A stretch of DNA of 36,530 bases, taken from the NCBI GenBank assembly GCA_015499985.1, contig JAAAUF010000376.1:1-36530 (forward strand). The letters run 5' to 3'. The translations under genes and the position numbers were made by a program. This document shows positions 9,680 through 20,500 of the stretch, piece by piece. Under the pieces are notes generated by a model that was not told where the DNA came from, did not search any database, and saw nothing but the letters and a program-made list of their open reading frames with translations. Position 1 is the stretch's first letter; each line of letters starts with the position of its first letter. Origin of the DNA: Haplosporangium gracile (lineage: Eukaryota; Mortierellomycota; Mortierellomycetes; Mortierellales; Mortierellaceae).

Positions 9680-12634
9680 TTATGAAGGCCCAAGGTCAAG
9701 AAGTTCTTCAAGACCTCCATCCTCTCCTACAGTTGTTATCCGAGGGTTGGCGCCAATATGAAAATTATTGTTGGAACCGTTGTTGCCGTCTGACCATGCT
9801 GGGACCGCTGAATTCGTAGTGGCAGCAGAAGCGGTAGATGTTGGTGAACCACCAGGAAGAGATACGGGATGCGAGGTTAGGAAATCTTGCAACTGGTTGA
9901 ATTGGGTTGTTGTGTCATGGTTCTGGCTGAACCCACTGTAGCCTCCAATCACGTCCTGGAACGATTCCGAATCCGGGTACGCGCTTGTATCTAGGTCGAT
10001 TGAAGAAAAGAGAGATCTTGGGGTCAGTACATGGCACAGGAGATGAGTAAAAGAAACGAATCATGGAAAACAAATATACATGTATGCTACTCACCAAAGG
10101 AGTTGGCAAGAGCAAGATAGGCATCATCTCCCCCACCATCAAAATCATCATCCAGATCAAAGTTGTCGATATTTAAACCATGCTGTCCGAGAGCATCCAG
10201 ACTCTGTTGCAACCTCTCCTGGTCCATCGCAATCTGATCCACACCCTTGGTGATATGCGCGCCTGCAGGGGTCTGACTGAACGTTGGGGCGGCCAACAAT
10301 GCAGACGACAAAGAAGAAGGGTTGGGTGGTGGTAATGGCGGCGCCAGGGACTGAGCGTTCTGAGTGGTGTCCCGCGCATTGGCCATCGAGATCGACCGAA
10401 GCATGTCGTGGTGTGCGGGGGAGGTCAGAACGTTTGGATGGAGTGTTGTTGGAAGGGTTAAGTTCGAGGGGTCGAACTGAAGGCCTCCACCAAGAGCGGA
10501 TTTAATATCGCTGGCGGAGGAGGTGGTGTTGATGGTGTTAGTGGTGTTGAAATCATTGGCTTTGTTGGCGTTCTGTTGGGCGTATTTTAGAAGGCTAGGC
10601 AAGAGGTAGTCGGGGATCTGTGAGGTGGATGTCAAGTTGTGGGTAGTGGCGGCCGACGATAAGGTGGGGATTGTGGGGAGTCCTGCTGCCGACGTTGCTG
10701 CTGTGGTGGTGATGAGAGGTCTCTTTTGCGGTGTCTGCTTAGCGTTCGAGAACATCGCCAGCGTGTCTATTATTTTCCAAATGTCATAAGAAACCGATTT
10801 TTAGTAATGAACATACCAATAAGAGCAAGCACTGAGTAAAGTGTTAAAGTTACCTGGTGTGAGTTCGCTGATGTTTCCAACATTAGACGGGTCCCGTTTC
10901 CGCTTGCTACCCGACAATACAATTTCTTCCGCACCATCATCCTCATACAGGTCCTCTTCCTCACCATTATCCTCAGCCTTGACCAGCCGTCTTGCAGTCG
11001 ATACACCAGAGTCGCGGAGAGCAGTCTCTCCATCTGTGATCGTCAGCCTCGCTTTCTTGTTGGGCACGATCGCGCGTTTCTTCTCGCCCGAAAAGACACT
11101 TGCCAAGAACCTCAGGATCTTGTCAATCGTCTCCTGCTGTCTCTGATGTCTCTCCCTTGCCTGAATCGATTCTTGCCAGAGCGATTGGTGGTCCCGCTCA
11201 ATGTTCCTGAGATCGGTCGAGATGGCGACCTGGTGTCGTTTAATGGCGTTCACCTCCTTCACAATATGCCCCAGATCCAGTGTGAGAGCATCTCGTTTGT
11301 TGAAACCGCCATCGCCACTGCCAAATCCTCCTACTCCGCCTGCCCGACCACCGCTGACACCGCCACTAAGGTTGGCACCAATGCCAGTACCGCCAGTAAT
11401 AGTGCTCATCAAGCTGTCCTGTCCTGCCTTAGCATTGTTGACTGCCGACGATGCCTTTTTGCGTTCGACTAGGTGAAGCAGGTCTGGTTGATCTCGTTGG
11501 AAGTGAGGATTGCTGAACTCGCAGTACTCCGTATCCGAATCTGGCATGAGAACTCCTTGCTGCAGATGTGGTACCTTGTGAAAGTCGTACATGTTCAATT
11601 GACGGACAAAGGACGTGAAGAGATTGTGTTTAAAAAACTTTGGCAGCACCTCCTTTGCAAACCTGACCTGATCCGTCACTAATTAAAAGTATGGAAAAAA
11701 ACAAGATGTGTTGGAGTGCGAGGTTAGTGCATTTTTTACGTAAATAAGGGAACAGATGTCGACCAATGCGTTGTTGTTGTTTACCAATAAATGAGTCTCC
11801 ATCCTCGGACCAGTGGATAAGATCGTTTGAGCTGGGGTTGCCCACCATACTATAGATTGGAGTGACAATATAAAGGGTAATGAAGATCTCATGTTAAATG
11901 ACACTGGGTTCATCGCTATTTCAAAACGCTTAAACATCGTCCGTACATGCAGGGATACATTACTTGTAGAGCTTGGACAGAAAGTTGGTGACGTTCCCTC
12001 GGGTACTATTGTTCGTCGCCCGGGTGAGAGGCTGCAGTGATTGGGAGGATGACGTCGAGGCAGCGTCTCCTATTGTTGTCACTGCTCCGCTACGCCCCTT
12101 GGCTTTCGTAGTAGTGGTAGTAGTGTTTGCTGGTCGAGCGACTGTGCTCACAGTTTGAGAAGCTGGCTGTAATGCCACAGAGGTAGCTGAGGTTGCAGGG
12201 GTATTTGTTGATGTAAGGCTGTTGAGGGCTGAGAGAGCAGCATTGGCATCCAATGTGACTCCTGCATTCTGGAGTTGCTGATACTGTTGGAGAAGCTGAA
12301 GTTGCTGGCTCTGTTGAAGTTGTTGGAGCTGTTGAAGCTGTTGCAATTGAAGTAACTGATGCTGTTGCTGCTGTTGCTGTTGTTGTTGCTGCTGCTGAGT
12401 GGCATTGTTGAACATGGAAACAGGGTTCAAGACAGTGACAGAGGGAGCACCATAGTCAGAAAGAGAAGGCGAAGGCATATGAGGCAACGTTGTCGAGGTA
12501 GGGGTTGTGATGATTGGTTTGGGGCTATTGCTGCTATCGGTGCCATTCTCGCTTGCTGCCGCCGAGAGGGGACTGTTGCTGGAGAGTTCGACGATTCTAG
12601 GATTGCTAGATGAGTCGTTTGAGGAAAACATCAT
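9680..12634 (-). CDS. HSF1: heat-shock transcription factor (HSF1-type), five exons
   Basis: Minus-strand exons: 12634-11964, 11849-11785, 11678-10854, 10766-10095, 9990-9680; 847 residues from the chosen ATG. Residues 1-213 are Ser/Thr-rich with a Q12 run and LQQ repeats. The winged-helix HSF DNA-binding domain spans about 214-320 (FLSKLYNMVGNP, HWSEDGDSF, RFAKEVLPKFFKHN, SFVRQLNMYDFHKV). A Gly-rich linker and a heptad region (about 376-441) for trimerisation follow, then basic clusters (KKRAIVPNKKAR, KRKR) and an acidic, Asn/Thr-rich activation tail (DNFDLDDDFDG). It activates chaperone genes by binding GAA repeats, such as those at the nearby HSP70 promoter. The start is uncertain: the frame is open without ATG for a further 102 nt upstream, so an additional 5' exon is possible. 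Confidence 0.9.
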
Positions 12635-13100
12635 GCCGATCGACTCTTTAAGTCTGTCTGTAAGAGTGTTGGTCAGGATGGAGCTAGAGAAGGGTTTGCT
12701 TGCTTGAGCCTGTTTCCTCACTTGAATGAGTAGCTAATGCTGTTCCTTGTAGCAAGGAAGAGGAAGAGTGGGTTGGGTGATGTGCTCCTTGCTGGAAGAA
12801 GTAGAAGATGACTCGTCCTTGTTTTCTGGGGTGATTCTGGTTCCAAGAGATCCCTTTGCCAGAAAACGAAGACGACGAAAAAGTGGCGAGCAGTGTGACA
12901 AAGAGACAAAGAGAAAGGAGAAAGAGAGGTACAGACTGCAGACTGAGGCGTGCGTGGTGTGTCCGATAAAAGTGAAAGTGACTGTTTTTGCCGTGGCAAT
13001 TCTGATTCGCCAATGGTATTAAAAAGCCTGCGGAAAAGGGGAAAAGGACATGCTTTCTTCTTCATCCCTCTAGCACACTGATAAGGCAACACAAAAGGCT
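12635..13100 (-). promoter_or_regulatory. presumed 5' leader/promoter of the HSF gene
   Basis: On the minus strand this stretch is strongly C/T-rich (GA-rich on the plus strand at 12755-12940), the same signature seen upstream of the HSP70, coiled-coil and CHD start codons. A CCAAT box in plus orientation occurs near 13010. No perfect heat-shock element was seen. Confidence 0.45.
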
Positions 13101-16100
13101 GCAAGGGCAGACAAGCCAGGCTTTTTTTTTGTTCTGCCCATGCACATTAGTCCGGTGGCCATGCAGTTACAAAAATATAGCGGTGACATGGCATCCTATC
13201 AGCGTTACCCAACAAGGCGTAGAATTGACTTCTTAAACTCAATTTCACAAAAAGATTTTTTCTTCGTGATCGGTTCTTGCTGCTTGGCCCCCCACGTTTT
13301 TCTGCGAACGGTATGACAGATGTCCTGTCATTCAGATGGTTCGAGAACAAATAAAAAAATCAAACCAAAAAGAAATGACACGAGCAGCGGAGTGTGCAAA
13401 AAAAAAGGCCAATCTTTTCTATAGTGCCCAATTATGGTCACAACGGTCACGGTCTTGTCAGTATCCTTAGAAGCCTATAGCTACCTAATAATTGTCAACG
13501 CTGATTGTCAACTATAGGAACCGGGTTGGATTGAGTGACGATCAGTCAGCTCAATCAGTTTCAGGGCCATCATGTTTTGATTAGCCTTGTACATCCAGGG
13601 ATGATGGAAAGGTTCTTTTTTTTGCCGCCAATTTTTACATAAAGCGCATCCCTTTTTGCTTGCTTCCCTTGGGACACAAATTGGACCTGCGGATTCTGAT
13701 CCACCCATGTTATGGCTAAAATAGTAGGATCTCGTTTTGTCACTCTCAAGTTAAAGCTCCTTCCATCTGCTATCTTGCGTTATTGTTTACATTTGGCTGT
13801 CGAGAGCAAGGCTCTTGTGATGTTGTTTTTGCATACCTTGAGTGGTCTCTGACAGGGTTTTTCGTTTTTTCTTTTACTCGACAATAACAACAAAAAAAAG
13901 AGAGTTAATGCCGCATCAGCTGCACTTGCTTTATTCACAGGCTTTGCTTGCTTGAGATTGGAGGCGTTTTTGTTGGTAACAAAACAGGAAGCAAAGATGA
14001 GCTGAGATATTAATGTTGCCGATTTTTTTCTGTTTACTCTTGGTCAGCCAGCTCATATTTGTGGGCAAGGAAAATAAATGAGATGAAAACGAGGATGGAA
14101 GAACAGGTGAGAGATTTTGTTGCTTCGTTTCATTTACTTTAGGTCGCATTGCGGACATCTAACTAAAATCGATGCTCAACCACGCCAGCCAGCCCTGGCA
14201 GTTTGTTTGAAAACTAATAGTTCATCGTTGAGGAGTACATACTCCTCTTCTTCTTGTCTGCACTTGAAGGATGAGATATGTAAATAAGACGGATGATGAC
14301 CCTGTGATTTTCCAGTGACAATGAGTTTAGTCTGATACAAATCATACTTCAAGGAGTGTTCTCGGACCTGAAATTGTAAAAAACAAAACAAAAAAAAGTC
14401 ATTCATACTTTTGATACGTCAACCGCCTCTCGTCTCATATGTGATGATTGAGTGTCTCCCTTTTCCGTTGAAAGTGTTACAGAGTGCTAGAAAATATTGT
14501 TTTGCTGACAGCTGAAATGAGGAAAAAGGGGAAACAAGTGGCGATTCTTTCTTGCCTTAGCGTCTTCATTCTATATCTCCTTCATTTTTTGAGATACTCA
14601 ACAGTTTGATGTCGATGTTTTTGGTTCGATTCCTACGCCCATCGATGAAAAGCTTCTCTCCGTTCATTCCAACTAAGTTCCTTGCACTTCATCTCCTGAG
14701 ATTTGGTTATTTTTTTTTCAACGAGACTTGGTTATTTTTCATATCAAACTTAGACTTTGTAACCTTTCAGTTACTGGTGTACAGACCACCTCCTCCAGGG
14801 GTAAAAAGAGAGAGACAGCGAACAAAATAGAAAATGGTGCTCAAGTGCTCATGATATGAAAGCTCTCTATCCGTTTTGCTTTTTAGTCGTTTTCTTTTTT
14901 TTTTCTTCTTTTTTCTTTATATCCAGCCTGGATAAAAAAGGTGGAATGGGTATATGTAAGAAAACAAACAAAACAATATGGCAGCACGGTCGTCGACATG
15001 TGTGTGTGTCAAGTCTAAGCATGTCTTTCGTTGACCAAAAAAAAAAGAGTTTAATAAAACAGAAGTTGCATGTTAAACCCCAGGATTCATGATCAATGTG
15101 CATAGCCATTGTCTCTCAACTCTTTCGCCCTTTTTTTTAGCGAGGCAAGAAGAAGAAGAGTGTATGAAGTGGTTTGCCACCCCAACGGGTTCCAGCGGGA
15201 GGGGAGGGAGAGAGGACAAGAGATGAAGATGGAGGAGGATAAGGAGAGGGTGAAGGAGGCAAGAAGCGGGAGAGTCGGGGATGGAGAAAGAGAGTGCGAG
15301 AGGGATTGAGGGAGAGAGAAAGACCAAGGGCAAATAACGAAGAGTATCTTTTGTTTGTGCCATGCGCATGAAAAGGGAGGCGGACTTTTGGGCCAGACTG
15401 GATGTTCAAGGAGAGGGCCCACTTACTGCCGACAAGGAGCAAGGGAGGATATGAAGAAGCGTATAGAGGAGATAGGAAGGAGGAGTGTGTAGCATGTAGG
15501 TAGTAGATTCGAGGGTCAAGGTTAGGAAGGATATTTGCCCATTGGAAGTGGTTTTTTTTTTCTTTCCTCTCATTGCTGCTCCCTATTTGCTTTGCGTTGA
15601 TCTCAAAAGACAGAGAGGCTTTATTTGTTGTTTTTGTTATGGAGGAGCGAAGTGTCCACACTCACCAAATGGTATTATTGTTTTTTTGTTGTATCAATCT
15701 CTCTAAACAAACAACAGCATTGTCCATTGGAGTCCCATGGTATAGTGCACTTTTGATGATGTTGATGATAAGCAAGAAGAAACAAGACTACAAAGGTACT
15801 TTTTGCATGTTTGCCCTGAGAAAAAAAAAAAAAGAAAAAGAAAGAAGCGAAAGAAGAGAAAGAAAAAGGAGGTTGCATTGAGAGATTGTCCTTTTTGAGT
15901 GATCTGGGAATAGCATGCATTGGCATTGGATGATGGGATGATGGCCTCCATTCCTGAGCCCCGCAGACCCCCCGCAGGCCCCCGCATGCATTTATTTTGA
16001 GAACGACGATAGGTCCTCCTCTCCTTACAACGATAAGCAAGAAAAGAGTTGCAAGGAAGAGAAAAGAAAAGGAGGAAGGAGAAAGGAGGAATGGAAAGAA

Positions 16101-16489
16101 GAACAGCAAGAGGGGCATTCGGGATGGGATGCTCACTCGGGTCTATCTCTTGAGCCAGCCGTATGAGAAAAAAAAACTTCAAGCCGAGAGCCATGAGTGT
16201 GACCGATTGAATTGGTTGGCTATTCAATTTCTTGAGACAGACAGGCATGCAAAAAAAAAGTATCTTTCTTTTCTTTACCCATTTCATTCCCCTCCCCATG
16301 CCATGGAACATGATATGATGGGGGCATACAAACATTAAATGTTATGATGATGTGGTGGCCCAATAGACATGGGTGGTCCCGTTTGTTTGCTGCATCCCCT
16401 CGTGCGCTCACTCTGGTCAATTGTTTACTATGATTGTTACTGTTGTTGTTATTCTTTGTCGTCTTTACTCTTCTTTCGTGCACTTTGCT
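13101..16489. other. long gene-free region
   Basis: No open frame here has protein-like composition and no tRNA or rRNA is recognisable. Purine-rich plus-strand tracts recur at 15130-15310, 15420-15500, 15820-15880 and 16020-16110. On the minus strand two strong splice-donor hexamers occur, GTAAGT at 15426-15421 and GTGAGT at 15665-15660. They could belong to 5' untranslated exons of the HSF gene or to a minus-strand non-coding RNA. This is inference only. Confidence 0.4.
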
Positions 16490-16958
16490 ACCTTGCTATC
16501 AATGTTCTTCTTCATCCGCCTTCACTGCTTTCACTGCTTTCACTTCTTTCTCTCTTTCTCTCTCTCTCTCTTCGTCATTTTTCTCTTAATATTTACTTCA
16601 CCATCCTACCCTCACCCTCACTCTCGCTCTCACTCACACTTATACTCTATCAATCTTCTCCTACCGCCTCCCCTTCTCTTCCTCCGCCGCTCTTTTATCT
16701 TCAGTCCACCTTCCTTCCTTGCACTCTCATTCATGTACTTACTTCTCTTTTTCTTCTTCTCATTTACATTCAACCATTCAACCATTCACCATTCGTCCTC
16801 TCCCTACCCTTTCACTGCTCTCTCCCAATAACAAAAACGCACAACTTAACTCAATTCAACTTTGCTGCCCTAAACTCCTCTTTGTTGTCCTACCTCTATC
16901 CCTCTCTCCCCGTTCTTCTGCCCACTCCAACCCCTAGCTATAACTAGAACTACCCGAC
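16490..16958 (+). promoter_or_regulatory. polypyrimidine promoter/leader of the coiled-coil gene
   Basis: Almost the entire stretch is C/T on the plus strand, with many TCTC and CTTC runs, ending at a splice donor at 16959. Frames open across it (for example Leu/Ser/Phe/Pro-only peptides from 16369) merely reflect this composition. No TATA box is evident. Confidence 0.45.
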
Positions 16959-17480
16959 GTAAGTACCCTCTCTCTCTCTCTCTCTCTCGTCCTCTGTCAT
17001 TCATTCATTCTTTCGTCCCACACATTCATACACACACACACATTCTCTCCTTCCCTCTCCCCCTTCCTTTTCTTCCCTTCCTTCTCCTTCCTTCCCCTCC
17101 CTCGCAGCTCTTTTGTTCCTGCTAGGCCTGTTGTCTTGGCTGCAATCTGCAGTGTCTCCTCCTCTTCCTCCATCACCCCTTTTCTGGTCTCCACGTCTGT
17201 CTTGCTTCTACCTTTGGGCGCGTCGAATAGGATAATTTTCTCTTTTTGGGGGTCTTCAACCACAGACCAGGTGTTTTGTTTTCATATCACAGCATATAAT
17301 TCCTGCTTTGCCTTTACTTTTTTGCTAAGGGCACTGGCTCCATCCTTGACCGTCGAAAGGGGTTAAAGTAAGGGGTTAGGATAGACAAGTAGATAAAGAC
17401 CTCCGTCGAACACTTTTTTTGCTTTCGGGATTCACACTCTTCTTGCTTTTGTGATTCACACTCTTCTTGCTTACCTTCAG
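16959..17480 (+). other. possible intron in the 5' UTR of the coiled-coil gene
   Basis: A consensus donor GTAAGT at 16959 is followed by a CT dinucleotide run (16968-16988). A consensus pyrimidine-CAG acceptor (TTACCTTCAG) ends at 17480, 41 nt before the ATG at 17522. There is no coding frame to test it, so RNA data would be needed. Confidence 0.35.
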
Positions 17481-17521
17481 AATCATACTCCCCTCCCCTC
17501 CTACTTCTCATCTCAACCTCA

Positions 17522-20500
17522 ATGGCACAACGGTCCTTTCCTCGCATCGCCACAGACACTAACCTCGCTCCTTCCTTCGAACTCCCTCTCCGCCATAACC
17601 ACAACCACCACCAACACCAGCACGATCGCCCCACTCACAACTACGACTATACCACCTGGTGCCAGCAGCAGCTCATCCTACCCGACGACCTGAAGCAAGA
17701 AAACCATTCACTCGGCCCTCAACCTGTCTACCATATTCAGCACCCGTCTCGCTCGACCCCATCGCATTATACCACCCAACAGTCCGAGCCGCGCCCTCGC
17801 CCGCATTATCGCCAGCAGACGCGCCCCGTGTTCATGAACCCAGACTTAATTCTGGACAAGCCACATTTCAGGCACCACTCCGGAGAGACCTTATCGTCCA
17901 TCGATTGCGAGCCAGGCGAGGATAGTTCCGTCTCGTCCATGGACCACTCAGCCTCGACAGCCTACAAGCAGCACCAGCAGCACGGGCAGTCGTCTTCATC
18001 CCTTGGATATTCCCTTGACTCCCAGCGTACCCTCCAGCCACGCAATGCTAGCCAAACACTCTCCAACTTGACCACTCCACAAGGCTCGCTCCAAACGGTA
18101 CGCGGAGTTGGAACGGGTGGTAATTCATATCACAACGGACATGCATCCGGTTCCTATCAATACAGCAGCGGGAGCGAAAGAGACCTCGATCTATTTTCTT
18201 CTCGACAGCCCGCATTACTTGGCGATCTGACAACAACAACCGCAACAACAACAGCAGCATCAACCCCAACTCACCAACAGGCATTACGAAGCAACTCCGT
18301 CATAAAAATGACCGCCGCCAAGAGACTGCCCCCCTTCAACGCCAGCCGGACATCTATGCCAGCCAGCGCAGTCGCAGAAGGAAGTACCGAGGACGACGAC
18401 GATAACCAACGGATAATTAACCGACAACAGGCTGATAGACGCGCTGATCTGGAAGACGACGGTGTGAGCATATCCTTGGATGACGGTGATGATCGGGAAA
18501 GTAGAATTCAAGATCGGGACATACTTCTAACACGAGAAAGAGGTCCAAACAGGATTAGTGAGAGTAGCCGGCCTAAGCAGAGGTAAGGCATCATCCGTTT
18601 CTCATTCGTTAGTTCATTCGTCCGTCTAGTCTTTCCTTTCCCATTGAACATTCCCAGCTGAACATCCACATGATGTGCAGGCATGATCTCTATTACAGCC
18701 GGTATATTTTTGTACCATCGGGATGGTTCCTCCCCTTCCAATGAGGTTACAGTGTGTCGTTCTTCCCAGCTTTTACGTTTTTTTTACACGTCTGTAGGCA
18801 TTGGGAAATGTCGACATGCCTGCGTACTGCGAGCTGTCGAAGGGAAGGAAAGGCTTGCCTATCTTCCCGCTGGCCCTTTTTGTTCCTCTCTCTCTGAAAA
18901 TTTACCGCTTGACTTGATCATATTACAGCTCATGCGACTAACGCGTTTCCCGCCCTTGTAAATAATTCGACATTTTGATAGTTTCACAGGGGCATCTTCA
19001 CAGCCATCTCCTTTTCACCCTTTCCCTACACCATCATCCAGAATCACAGCCTCCGCAGTGTCGCCATCAGCATCGTTTTCAACAGCTACACGTGGCAGTC
19101 ACTCCCAGCCTAACGGGGCTGGTTCATCGACTCCTCGGGCCGAGCCTGACAGAGGACCTGCAGATCTGAGCAACCCCAGCACCGCCTTGGCAGAGGCTCT
19201 CCGGATAGCCAGGTCAAAGGCCAACTCGACATCAAAGGCCCCTCAACGCTCCACGTCCGATGCAATGCAACCAAATAACATCAGAAGTCAAGATGAGAGC
19301 GTAGGGCAACGCGGAAAGGACAGCAAGCTCCCAGCATCGACGTCTTATTCAAATGGCTCAATGGCGGTTGGACAGGTTAGGATCCCAGTTCCTGACCTTT
19401 CGCCTGGACTGCGGGGTTATGCCTTTTACCATGGAGAGCAACAGGACATGCGGAGGAATCCAGATGGACTGCTTTATCCCCGTCGCTGCTCCTTCACACT
19501 CTCCCCGACATCGTCCAATCCAGAGTCACGATCGGACAGCCACTCTGGATCACTTGGAACGCCACGCGCCAACATCAATAGAGATGGAACAACATCTGCG
19601 AAATTCAGCAACGCGTCTATTCGACCTGGTGGGCCCAGTATCTCATCGAAATATTCTGACGATTTTGGTCCACATCGACAGTCGCAGCATCATCGTCGCC
19701 AATCCAGCTATATGGAGACATCTTACGACTCAGGTCAATCTGGGCAGAACCATGGCGAGGATCGGTTTTCGAGATTCGCATTCCCAGGGCAGGATCACGG
19801 CCAGAGCTACGACGACGGTCCCAGACACTCTTCGGAGTACCCTCAGCACCCATCTGCAGATTCCTTTCAGCAGGAGTACACTAGTCGTCGTCGTTTCCCG
19901 TCTTCGTCCGAGTCTGTGCCCAGCAACTCGTATCAGAAGCAGCGCCAGCCTGATAATGGCAATTCTGGACTTTCCAAGTCTTCAGCAGCCGCAGGGACGG
20001 CGGCATACGACCAAACTCATTCGTCACATTCACTCGGAGCGTCAGAGGACCTTCAGGATCAAATGGAAACCGAGGCCGAGTACATTATGACCAGAAATGC
20101 CGAGTTACTCCGGATACTCAGCATTCGCGATGACGAGATCAAGACCCTGCAGCAGGAGCTGGACCACTCGCTCAAGGTCATGCATGAGTACGAGGATGAA
20201 CTCTTGAAGTTGCACACAACCGCCGCCAAACCCTATGAGAGCTACCACCAAACGTTGAACCAGATCGGACACGAGATGACTCAGCAGGATGCGATTGTCA
20301 AGGGATACCAAGAGGAGAACGAGAATCTCCGAGAGCAACTCAAAGCCTCTGTAGAGCTTCGACAGGAAGCTGAGGAGCGTCATTTGCAGGCAGTGGACCA
20401 GCTCAAGACGGAACTGATGCAGCTCCGCGCGGAATTGAACGAGTCTGATGTCCAAAAATATGGCACAACGGACCTGAGGTTGTTGCTGCAACAGGCACAA

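Noticed and set aside
13455..13470. U12-type donor-like GTATCCTT
   Set aside because: It lies in non-coding DNA with no exon on either side and no TTCCTTAAC branch site; the similar GTATCCTTG at about 502 is also intergenic.
14280..14340. Possible C/D-box snoRNA (GATGATGA ... CTGA)
   Set aside because: No terminal stem flanks the boxes and no D' or C' boxes are evident.
14610..14650. tRNA B-box-like GGTTCGATTCC at about 14624
   Set aside because: The T-stem does not pair and there is no A-box or acceptor stem upstream at tRNA spacing.
16369..16947. 192-codon frame upstream of the coiled-coil gene
   Set aside because: Composition is only Leu, Ser, Phe, Pro and Tyr from a C/T tract, and it ends before the proposed 5' UTR intron; it is best read as leader DNA.
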